A stretch of DNA of 51,916 nt from assembly GCF_020741345.1 (NCBI RefSeq), contig NZ_DYZD01000072.1, positions 1 through 51,916 on the forward strand, read 5' to 3'. Made by a program: the position numbers and the translations under genes. Position 1 is the stretch's first letter. Every line of letters begins with the position of its first letter. The stretch comes from Nocardiopsis listeri (GTDB taxonomy: Bacteria > Actinomycetota > Actinomycetes > Streptosporangiales > Streptosporangiaceae). Below the pieces are notes generated by a model. The model saw only the letters and a program-made list of their open reading frames with translations, did no database searches and had not been told where the DNA came from. Shown here piece after piece: positions 7,890 to 15,382 of this stretch.

Positions 7890-8567
7890 ATGGTCCCCAC
7901 GATGGTCCTCGTAGCCGATGATTCGCGTGACGCGCAGCGCCGGGAGGCCCTGCGCGGGCTGGCCGAAGCGGTCGCCGAAAGAGGTGAGGTACCCGTCACG
8001 GCGGCCTTCGGAAGCCCCGCCGAGGTCGACGAGAGGATCCGCTCCGTGAGCGGACCCAAGGTGGTGGTCCCCGCCTTCGTCGCCGGTGGGGACGTCGCCA
8101 GTTCCCACATGTTCTCCCGGCTCGACCTCACCCGTCTGGAGGATTCCTGCCGGACCACACCGCTCGGCGCGGTCCCTTCGATCGTCGCCGACCTGGCCGG
8201 CCGTCTCGCCGAGTCCGGTCGGCGCAGTGAGGACGGTGTGGTCCTGGCCGCGGACGGCACCACCGGCTCCGAGGAGCGCCAGGTGGTCATGGACGTGGCC
8301 CGGATGCTGAGCCGGCGCCTCGACTCCCCGGTCCAGGTCGGCTACCTGCGCACCTGGGCGCCGTCGGTCCACGACGCCGTCGACCGGCTGCGCCGTGACG
8401 GGCGCGATCGCGTCGCCGTCGCCGCCTGGCACCTGGTGGACGGCCCCGACTTCGACCTGCTCCGTGAGCTCGACGTCACCGCCCTCACCGCGCCGCTGTG
8501 GCCGTCCGACCTGGTCGTGGACACCCTGTTGGCCCAGCACCGGGCCGCGAAGGGTCGTCTCACCTGA
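7890..8567 (+). CDS. CbiX/SirB-like chelatase family protein, probably degenerate
   Basis: A 225-residue protein with the two-repeat layout of sirohydrochlorin/cobalt chelatases. Half one begins VLVADDSRDAQRREAL and half two begins LAADGTTGSEERQVV; each half is followed by a VxVPAF or VAVAAW core strand. Active family members begin with an AHGSRD-type motif whose His binds the metal; here the equivalent reads ADDSRD. The usual GYHVRVDLP segment reads GGDVASSHMFSRLDL, so a His survives but is displaced. Chelatase activity is therefore doubtful and a tetrapyrrole- or metal-binding role is only inferred. ATG 7890 has a strong AAGGAG six bases upstream. No siroheme or cobalamin genes are adjacent. 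Confidence 0.65.
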   Translation: MVPTMVLVADDSRDAQRREALRGLAEAVAERGEVPVTAAFGSPAEVDERIRSVSGPKVVVPAFVAGGDVASSHMFSRLDLTRLEDSCRTTPLGAVPSIVADLAGRLAESGRRSEDGVVLAADGTTGSEERQVVMDVARMLSRRLDSPVQVGYLRTWAPSVHDAVDRLRRDGRDRVAVAAWHLVDGPDFDLLRELDVTALTAPLWPSDLVVDTLLAQHRAAKGRLT

Positions 8568-8609
8568 TGTACACGGTCGACCACTCTCGATGACGAAAAG
8601 AATACGAAG

Positions 8610-8642
8610 CGTCGAGATTTCCGTTACCCGGACCGTCGAGAT
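8610..8642. repeat. Direct repeat CGTCGAGAT upstream of the APH-like gene
   Basis: The nine-base word CGTCGAGAT occurs at 8610-8618 and again at 8634-8642, a 24-base period, in the 254-base gap before the kinase gene. It could be a paired regulator site; nothing else identifies it. Confidence 0.3.
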
Positions 8643-8821
8643 GGGTATGTGCCTCAGGGGCGGGAACTCCCCGTACCCGCAGCATGCTCTCCGCCGCCGT
8701 GTCGACACCCACGCGGTGCGGCGACGGTCCGGGTGACCTCCCTTTCGACGCGGGTCGGACGAAGCGGCTCGACGCTCGGACCTCGAAGGGGCGCCGAGGG
8801 GGCCGAACCTAAGGTGGATCC

Positions 8822-9742
8822 ATGAACGACGTCACAGCGCGGTTCGTCGACGAACCGCAACGTCGCCGGCTGGTACGGCGCTTCGGCGGTCACGTCGTCG
8901 ACTGGCTGGCCGGGCTGCCCGCGGTCGTCGAGGAGCTGGCCGCGAAGTGGCGGCTCACGGTGGAGGGACCGGCCCCGCACGGCCGTACCTCCGTCGTCCT
9001 CTACGTCCGCCGCGCCGACGACACCGAGGGAGTCCTCAAGATCTCCCCGGACAGCGGCCTGGCCGTATCCGAGGCGGGTCTGTTGCGCATGTGGGGTGGT
9101 TCCCGAAGGGTGCCCGACGTCTGGGCGGTCGACGCCGGACACGGCGCCATCCTGATGGAACGCGTCGAGGGCGACACGGTCGCCGCCGGCGGCGTCGTCC
9201 CGCCCATGGAGACCATCGGCGGCCTCATCGCCCGGCTGCACGGCGTGGAGGTGAGCCCGGCGCAGCGCATGGAGCTGCGCCCGCTCACCGCGCGCGTGCA
9301 GTTCCTCTTCGACCGGTGGAGCCGAGAGCGCCTGGAGGGGCCCGCGGCCGAGATCGTCCCCGCCGCCCTGATGCACCGCGGCAGCGCCCAGGCCCGTGAC
9401 CTGGCCAACGGGGACGTCGACGTCGTCCCCCTCCACGGCGACCTGCACCCGGGCAACGTCATCGACGGCGGCCCACGGGGGCTGGTGGTCCTGGACCCGC
9501 ACGCCTGCTTGGGCGACGGCGCGGTGGACGCGGTCGACTGGGCCCTGTGGAAGGCCACCGACATCGCCGAGGTGGAGCGCCGCGTGAGCGTGCTCTCCCG
9601 GACCATGGCGGTGGACGGTGACCGGATGCTGGAGTGGGCACGCGCGTTCGCCCCATGCATGGCGGTCGCCAAGGCCAACCGAGGTCAGGTCGGCTCGCCC
9701 GAGTTCGATCTGCTCCTGAACCTGTGCGAGGTCCCCGTCTGA
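8822..9742 (+). CDS. Aminoglycoside 6-phosphotransferase-like kinase (APH(6)/hydroxyurea kinase family)
   Basis: A 306-residue kinase of the streptomycin 6-kinase/hydroxyurea phosphotransferase family. The N-lobe holds VLKISP with the ATP-binding lysine. The catalytic Brenner motif is HGDLHPGN, and the metal-binding Asp is in VVLDPHACLGD, equivalent to the kinase DFG. The C-terminal WALWKATD resembles the family's helical tail. Members phosphorylate streptomycin or hydroxyurea, or are housekeeping kinases of unknown substrate. The sequence upstream of ATG 8822 (TAAGGTGGATCC) can be read as an AAGGTGG ribosome site or as a TAAGGT -10 box six bases from a leaderless start. The gene converges on kdpE, 23 bases away. 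Confidence 0.8.
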   Translation: MNDVTARFVDEPQRRRLVRRFGGHVVDWLAGLPAVVEELAAKWRLTVEGPAPHGRTSVVLYVRRADDTEGVLKISPDSGLAVSEAGLLRMWGGSRRVPDVWAVDAGHGAILMERVEGDTVAAGGVVPPMETIGGLIARLHGVEVSPAQRMELRPLTARVQFLFDRWSRERLEGPAAEIVPAALMHRGSAQARDLANGDVDVVPLHGDLHPGNVIDGGPRGLVVLDPHACLGDGAVDAVDWALWKATDIAEVERRVSVLSRTMAVDGDRMLEWARAFAPCMAVAKANRGQVGSPEFDLLLNLCEVPV

Positions 9743-9765
9743 GCCCCGACGCACCGGGATCCCGG

Positions 9766-10443
9766 TCAGGTGTCGCGCTCGAAGCGGTAGCCGCGGCCGG
9801 CCTCGGTGATCAGGTGTCGGGGGCGGGAGGGGTCCGGTTCGAGCTTGCGGCGCAGCTGGGCCAGGTACACCCGCAGGTAGTTGGTCTCGTTCTGGTAGGC
9901 GGGGCCCCACACGTCGTGCAGTAGGCGTCGTTGGCTCACCAGACGGCCGACGTTGCGGGCCAGGATCTCCAGGATGTGCCACTCCGTGGGGGTCAGGCGC
10001 ACCTCTTCGCCGTTGCGCAGCACCCGCTTGGCGCCCAGATCCACCTCGAAGGCCTCGGTCCGTACGACCGGGGCCTCCTCCACCTGAACCGCTCGGCGTT
10101 CGGCGGCGCGCATCCGGGCCAGCAGCTCGTCCATTCCGAACGGCTTGGTCACGTAGTCGTCCGCGCCCAGGTCCAGACAGCGCACCTTCTCACCGGCCGA
10201 GTGCCGGGCCGACAGCACGATGATCGGCACCTGCGTCCACCCGCGCAGCCGTTGGATGACCTCCACGCCCTCCATGTCCGGCAGCCCCAGGTCCAGCAAC
10301 ACCACCGTGGGCGGCTGCTCCTCCACCAGACGGAGCGCGCTCGCCCCGTCCCCGGCGGTGTCCACGGCATAACCCCGGGCTCGCAGGTTGATCCGCATCG
10401 CGCGGATGATCTGCACGTCGTCGTCAACGACCAGGACCCGCAT
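9766..10443 (-). CDS. kdpE: Response regulator KdpE-like
   Basis: A 225-residue OmpR/PhoB-family response regulator. The receiver domain has the acidic pair DDD at residues 7-9, phospho-acceptor Asp51 (in LLDLGLPD) and the switch lysine in VTKPF. The C-terminal winged helix (about 130-225) ends with NYLRVYLAQLRRKLE and GRGYRF, typical of KdpE. It should bind promoter DNA as a phosphorylated dimer and switch on potassium-transport genes. ATG 10443 overlaps the end of the sensor gene by 20 bases, so the two are translationally coupled. No kdpFABC genes are in the window, so its targets are elsewhere or different. Confidence 0.9.
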   Translation of the reverse strand: MRVLVVDDDVQIIRAMRINLRARGYAVDTAGDGASALRLVEEQPPTVVLLDLGLPDMEGVEVIQRLRGWTQVPIIVLSARHSAGEKVRCLDLGADDYVTKPFGMDELLARMRAAERRAVQVEEAPVVRTEAFEVDLGAKRVLRNGEEVRLTPTEWHILEILARNVGRLVSQRRLLHDVWGPAYQNETNYLRVYLAQLRRKLEPDPSRPRHLITEAGRGYRFERDT

Positions 10444-12967
10444 CGGCCCGCCTCTCGTCTTCCTCGTCATCCGGCGTCACCGCACGCAACGTGATCACCA
10501 TCGTCAAACCGCCGCCCGGCGTGTCCTCGGGGGCCAGGGTGCCGTGCATCGCCTCAACGAAACCACGGGCGACCGCCAATCCCAGACCCACCCCTGTGCC
10601 CTGGGGCGCGTCGCCCAACCGCTGGAACGCCTCGAACATCCGCTGCTTGGCCTCGTCCGACACCCCCGGGCCCCGGTCCACCACCCTCAATTGCACGTAT
10701 CCCTCGTGCGTGCTGGCCGACACCAGCACCGGGCTTCCGGGCGCGGGGTTGTAGCGCACCGCGTTGGTCACCACGTTGGCCATCGCCCGCTCCAACAACC
10801 CCGCGTCCACCCGCACCCGAGGCAGGTCGTGCGGCACGTCGACCACCACCGAGTCGCCGGGAATCCCCAGCAGGGTCGCCGACAACACGTCGTCCAGGTC
10901 CTCGGCCCGCAGCCGCGGCACCACGCTGTCGGTCTGCACCCGGCTCATGTCCAGCAGGTTCCCGATGAGCCGGTTCAGCCGGTCCGCCGACTCCTCGACG
11001 GTCTCGAGCAGTTCCGATCGGTCCTCGTCGGAGAGCTCGATGTCGGTGGCGCGCAGGCTGGACACGCTCGCCTTGATCGAGGTCAACGGGGTGCGCAGGT
11101 CGTGCGAGACCGCGGCGAGCAGCGCCGTGCGCATCCGGTTGCCGGCCGCCTGGGCGCGGGCCTCCGCCGCGTCCCAGGCCAGACGCTGGTGTTCCAGGGC
11201 GATGCCCACGTGGGTTGCGAACGCGCTGAGCACCCCGCGGTCGGCGGCGGGCAGGACCCGGCCCCGCAACGCCAGGACGATGCTTTCGGACACCGTCACC
11301 AGCGCGTCCGAGTCCTCCGGTGAGTCGCACGCCGGGGCGCCCACGCTGTGCACCGGATACCAGCGGTCGTCGTCCAACCGTTCCAGAAGGGTCGCCGATC
11401 GTTGTCCGAAGGTCTCCCGGATCCGCCGCAGCAGGGCCTGTAGGGGCTCGTTCCCGGCCAGCACGCTCGCGGCCAGCACCGCGACGGCGTCCGCCTCGGC
11501 GCGGGCGCGCACCGCCTGCGCCGAGCGGCGGGCCGCCATCTCGACCATCACCGCCACCAGCGAGCCGACCAGGAGCAACGCCGTCATCGCCAGGAAGTTG
11601 TCGACCGACACCGAGGGTCTGTCGTGCAGCGGCGACAACAGCACGGTGAGCAGCACCGCGCTCCACAACGCGGAGGCGATCGCCGGTCGCAACCCGCCCA
11701 CCGCGGCGGTCACCACCGTGATGAGCAGTAGGAACAGGGGGTCGGAGGCCGGGCCGACCTCCGAGAAGAACGGCAGCGCCAGGATGAGCGTGACCAGCGG
11801 AGGGGCCATCAACGACAGAGTCCACCCCCACACGCGGCGATGTTCGTTCAGCCCCCGGCCCGGAGCGGGCAGCAGCCACCGGCCGCCGCCGACCTCCTCG
11901 TGCGTGACGATGTGCACGTCGATGTCGCCGGACTCACGCGCCACTATCGCGCCCACACCCGGACCGAACACGTACTGCCAGGCGCGCCTGCGCGAGGAAC
12001 CCAGGACGATCTGGGTGGCGTGCGCGCCCCGGGCGAACTCCAGCAGGGCCGACGGCACGTCCGTTCCCACCACCTGGTGGTAGGTGCCGCCCAGCTCCGC
12101 GAGCAGCCGACGCTGTCGCAGGAGTTCGCCGGTGGGCCGTTCGCCCAGGCCGCTGGGCGGAATCACGTGCACCGCGATCAGGTCGCTGGGTTGGGGACGG
12201 CCCCCGCGGGAGCGGTCGGCGACCCGTGCGGCCCGTCGGATCAGTGTCTCGTCCTCGGGTCCGCCGGTCAGCGCCACGACGACCCGTTCCCTGGCCTCCC
12301 AGGTGTCCCGGATCTTGTGCTCGCCCCGGTATCGGGAGAGTCCTTCCTCCACCCGGTCGGCGGTCCACAACAGCGCCAGTTCCCGTAGCGCCGCCAGGTT
12401 GCCCTCGCGGTAGAAGTCGGCCAGGGCGGCGTCCACCCGTTCGGCGGGGTGCAGGTCGCCGTGGGCCATACGTCGGCGCAGCTCCTGCGGGGTGACGTCG
12501 ACCAGTTCGATCTCCTCCGCCGAACGCACCACCCGGTCGGGAACGGTGTGCTCGGGACGTATCCCGGTGATCTGGTGGACGACGTCGTACAGCGACTCCA
12601 GGTGGTGGATGCCCACGGTGGAAAGGACGTCGAGCCCGGCGGCGAGCAGTTCCTCCACGTCCTGCCAACGGGTCGGGTTGGGTGCTCCCGGCGGGTTGGG
12701 TCTGGCCAGGTCGTCGACGACGACGAGTTCGGGGGCGCGGGTGATGACGGCACCGGTGTCCATCGCCCCCGAGGCGTGCTCGGGGACGGTTTCGAGCTCA
12801 CGCAGCAGGGCCGACGTGTGGATTCTGCGGTGGGTGTGCACCGCGCCGATCACGACGTCGGTGCCGCGTTCGGCCCGTCGGCGGGCTTCGGTCAGGGCGT
12901 GGTGGGTGGTGCCCACCCCGGGTGCCGAACCCAGGTGGATGCGGAGTCGTCCTTTCACGTCCTCCAT
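10424..12967 (-). CDS. kdpD: Sensor histidine kinase KdpD-like, altered Walker A
   Basis: An 847-residue membrane sensor kinase. Order: KdpD N-terminal domain (1-210), Usp-like domain (about 230-350), four close-set transmembrane helices (DUF4118, about 375-485), GAF-like segment, then the kinase core. The core has the H-box VSHDLRTPL, N-box NVVTNAVRYNP, and G-boxes DRGPGV and GVGLGLAVARG, all intact. In the N-terminal domain the ATP loop reads GSAPGVGTT, where the family has GxxxGVGKT, so the Walker lysine is Thr. The following DELAHxNxPG reads DDLARPNPPG. Kinase function should persist, but nucleotide sensing by this domain is probably changed. It would phosphorylate the coupled KdpE. Confidence 0.9.
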   Translation of the reverse strand: MEDVKGRLRIHLGSAPGVGTTHHALTEARRRAERGTDVVIGAVHTHRRIHTSALLRELETVPEHASGAMDTGAVITRAPELVVVDDLARPNPPGAPNPTRWQDVEELLAAGLDVLSTVGIHHLESLYDVVHQITGIRPEHTVPDRVVRSAEEIELVDVTPQELRRRMAHGDLHPAERVDAALADFYREGNLAALRELALLWTADRVEEGLSRYRGEHKIRDTWEARERVVVALTGGPEDETLIRRAARVADRSRGGRPQPSDLIAVHVIPPSGLGERPTGELLRQRRLLAELGGTYHQVVGTDVPSALLEFARGAHATQIVLGSSRRRAWQYVFGPGVGAIVARESGDIDVHIVTHEEVGGGRWLLPAPGRGLNEHRRVWGWTLSLMAPPLVTLILALPFFSEVGPASDPLFLLLITVVTAAVGGLRPAIASALWSAVLLTVLLSPLHDRPSVSVDNFLAMTALLLVGSLVAVMVEMAARRSAQAVRARAEADAVAVLAASVLAGNEPLQALLRRIRETFGQRSATLLERLDDDRWYPVHSVGAPACDSPEDSDALVTVSESIVLALRGRVLPAADRGVLSAFATHVGIALEHQRLAWDAAEARAQAAGNRMRTALLAAVSHDLRTPLTSIKASVSSLRATDIELSDEDRSELLETVEESADRLNRLIGNLLDMSRVQTDSVVPRLRAEDLDDVLSATLLGIPGDSVVVDVPHDLPRVRVDAGLLERAMANVVTNAVRYNPAPGSPVLVSASTHEGYVQLRVVDRGPGVSDEAKQRMFEAFQRLGDAPQGTGVGLGLAVARGFVEAMHGTLAPEDTPGGGLTMVITLRAVTPDDEEDERRADAGPGR

Positions 12968-13168
12968 TGTCGACGGCTTCGGGGGTACGGGGCGCGCGAA
13001 CGGCCATGTTCCGCGCCCAGGGCGCCCGGAAATCGGAGCGGGCCGGCCGGATCGGGCCGTGAACCGCCGGTGAGAGGGGGCCGGGACGCATACCGGGGTG
13101 CCTCACGAAGACCCCCTTGGAGGCCGAACCCACGATGGGATGGTTCCGACCGCCCGGAGACCGGGGCC

Positions 13169-13516
13169 ATGACCGAGACCGTGGGCGTGCCGGGGCCGAC
13201 TCCGGGCCGCCGGACGCAACGCCCACCAGGAACAGGACCTCGTCCTGGACTGGGCCCCGGTCAGGGTGGCCGACGGCGGTATCGCCCTGCTCACCGAACC
13301 GACCGGCCCCGGTTCCGAGAGGCTGGAGGCAGTGGCACGTTTCACCCTTCGCAGCGGCAACGCCGACGTGCTCGTCCCGTACTCCATCCCCATGTGAGTC
13401 GACGAGGACGAGGAACTGGACCGGTTGCGCACTCTGGCCGCCGGTTTGAACCGGCAGCTCGCCCTGGATGGCGAGCGCGTCCGATCGGTCGGGCATCGGC
13501 CTCTTCCGGCCAATGA
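13169..13516 (+). pseudogene. Small conserved-type protein, broken by frameshift and in-frame stop
   Basis: ATG 13169, preceded by GGAG about ten bases upstream, opens a frame that quickly turns low-complexity. From about 13205 the next frame reads as ordinary protein: AAGRNAHQEQDLVLDW, VADGGIALLTEPTGPG, ARFTLRSGNADVLVPYS. It is cut by TGA at 13395-13397 and resumes as VDEDEELDRLRTLAAGL. One frameshift and one nonsense change would explain this. I do not recognise the family. The right boundary is approximate, because the frame stays open into the next gene. A fortuitous open frame is the alternative; the balanced composition argues against it. Confidence 0.4.
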
Positions 13517-13626
13517 CACCGATCACCGTGAGTATGGGTCCGGGTGTCTCTCGTGTCGGATAAAACTGGAGTTCACCGGGACATCCCGGCACACAGCAGC
13601 CGACACGAGGACGACGAGGTACCCCC

Positions 13627-14562
13627 ATGGGTCAGCCCCCGCCCCAGCCCGGTCCGCAGGGACCGTTCCCCGGACAGCCCGGGCAGCCCGGACAACCCCC
13701 GCAGGGTCCGCCTCCCGGGTACGGGCAGCAACCGCCGCAGGGCCCGCCTCCCGGCTTCGCCCCCCAGGGGCCGCCGCCCGGGTACGGGCAACAGCCCCCG
13801 CAGGGTCCGCCCGCCGGGCACGGGCAGTATCCGCCGCAGGGCCCGCCTCCCGGGTACGGGCCGCAGGGCCCCGGCGGCCCGGAACAGCCCAAGAAGAAGA
13901 CCGGGCTGATCGTCGGCGGCGCCATCGGCGCGGTCGTACTGATCGCGGCGGTCGGTGGGATCGCGGTGTGGGCGTCCTCCGGTGGTGAGTACGTGTCCCT
14001 GCCCGACGACTGCGCACTCTTGTTCGAGGGCAACTCGCTGGAGGACTCCGACTTCGGTCCGACGCCCTCCTTCGACGGTGGCTTCGACCCGGAGGGCGGC
14101 TCCTCCGACGGCTCCTACGGGGAGATGTCGTGCGAGGGCGAGTCCGGTGACCTGATGGTCTCCTTCTACGTCGAGCTCTTCGACATGGAGCACCCCGACA
14201 CCGAGGAACAGCTCCAGGAGATCCTGGAGGAGGAGTTCGACCCGGCGGAGGAGTTCGGGGCGCAGGCCACCGAACCGGGTGTGGTCAGCGATCTCGATCT
14301 GGAGTACGGCCCCGAGGGGCGGGTCCTGTGGGACGAGAGCAGCATCGGTGAACGCGGCATGACCGTGGTCTCGACCATGGACAGCAGCGATTTCGGCGAG
14401 AGCGGCAGCTTCGGAGCGAGCGTGTTCCTGTCGGGCAACGCGGCCGGTGCGGTCGTGATCGGCACGAACGGTGGCGATGCCGACATCGAGACCGTGTACG
14501 CCACGATCGAGAGCAGCGCCTCCGACCTGCAGAGTCGTATTTCCAGGGTCGCCGAGAAGTGA
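13627..14562 (+). CDS. Pro/Gly/Gln-rich single-pass membrane protein of unknown function
   Basis: A 311-residue protein in three parts. Residues 1-95 are repeats built on PPQGPPPGYGQQ, likely disordered and cytoplasmic. A lysine patch (KKK) precedes one transmembrane helix (about 98-120), and the remainder is an acidic extracellular domain with a CALLFEG start and a second Cys in MSCEGE. The topology is inferred from the positive-inside patch. Family unknown; actinobacterial genomes carry many such anchored proteins. The next gene encodes a protein with a similar anchor and a matching YVSLPDDCA/GVSLPRDCA start to its outer domain, so the two are probably paralogues. GAGG upstream supports the ATG. 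Confidence 0.75.
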   Translation: MGQPPPQPGPQGPFPGQPGQPGQPPQGPPPGYGQQPPQGPPPGFAPQGPPPGYGQQPPQGPPAGHGQYPPQGPPPGYGPQGPGGPEQPKKKTGLIVGGAIGAVVLIAAVGGIAVWASSGGEYVSLPDDCALLFEGNSLEDSDFGPTPSFDGGFDPEGGSSDGSYGEMSCEGESGDLMVSFYVELFDMEHPDTEEQLQEILEEEFDPAEEFGAQATEPGVVSDLDLEYGPEGRVLWDESSIGERGMTVVSTMDSSDFGESGSFGASVFLSGNAAGAVVIGTNGGDADIETVYATIESSASDLQSRISRVAEK

Positions 14563-14653
14563 TTCCTTCCGTTCGGTGGGCACCGAGGTCCTTTCGGGCT
14601 CCGGGGCCCGCCGAACGCCCCCGGACCACCACCACGACAGACGGAAACCGCGA

Positions 14654-15331
14654 GTGAACACGACCCTTCCCGAACCCGATCGCGCACCCGGGCGGAGCCG
14701 GCGACGCCTTCCCTTCGCCTTGGCCGGCGTCGGCGTGGCGGCGGCACTGGTCCTGGGTGGTCTGTACGTGTGGTCGGACCACACTCGGGACGAGGGTGTT
14801 TCCCTGCCGCGGGATTGCGCCGACCTGCTCCCCGCGGACCTGGCCGAACGCCTTCCCGGGGCCGACGAGATCGAGTTGCGCGGCGAGATGCTGGACACGG
14901 TGGAACAAGAGGACGTGCTCCGGGTCGCCCACTGTGAGGCGGGCGACGACGTCGACGGAGACACCGCCCACTTCAGTCTCCAGGTGGTGCTGTACGACCC
15001 CGCCGAGAACGAGAGCGTGCGCCGTATGCGGGAGTCGGTCGCCCAAGGACGGCTCGCCCGTGAGGAGGACGACTTCGAGTCGGAGTACGGCGACCCACCG
15101 ATGCGCGCGGTGGAGTGGCGCTCGCTGTCGGTGGGCGACGGGGGTTACGCCACGGCGTCCGGCCCGGTGGACGAGGAGCGGACCGACCGGCTGTGGTCCT
15201 CCCTGGAGTACTCGTTCGACAACGCGCGGGTGAGTCTGTTCCACCGCACCGACGGCCGGGTGGAACCCGAGGAGGACCTGGACGCCCTGGAGGACCTGGC
15301 CATCGAGGTCACCGAACGACTGGGCGGGTAG
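14654..15331 (+). CDS. Membrane-anchored protein, paralogue of the preceding gene
   Basis: A 225-residue protein: a short basic N-terminus (RSRRRLPF), one transmembrane helix (about 23-42), then an acidic outer domain that begins GVSLPRDCADLLP and has a second Cys in AHCEAGDD. The outer domain shares its opening motif, Cys spacing and overall charge with that of the gene before it but lacks the Pro/Gly repeats. GTG 14654 is selected because the open frame upstream (to 14471) overlaps the previous gene and reads as shadow sequence; the ribosome site is weak. The two genes are probably an operon (91-base gap). Function unknown. Confidence 0.7.
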   Translation: MNTTLPEPDRAPGRSRRRLPFALAGVGVAAALVLGGLYVWSDHTRDEGVSLPRDCADLLPADLAERLPGADEIELRGEMLDTVEQEDVLRVAHCEAGDDVDGDTAHFSLQVVLYDPAENESVRRMRESVAQGRLAREEDDFESEYGDPPMRAVEWRSLSVGDGGYATASGPVDEERTDRLWSSLEYSFDNARVSLFHRTDGRVEPEEDLDALEDLAIEVTERLGG

Positions 15332-15382
15332 GGCCCCGCGAGGCCCCACCCGCGCCGAGAGCATCGGTCCCGTCGGAGCGGG

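Noticed and set aside
13627..13890. Tandem Pro/Gly repeats considered as a CRISPR-like or tandem DNA array
   Set aside because: The repeats are in one reading frame and vary at codon third positions, so they are protein repeats.
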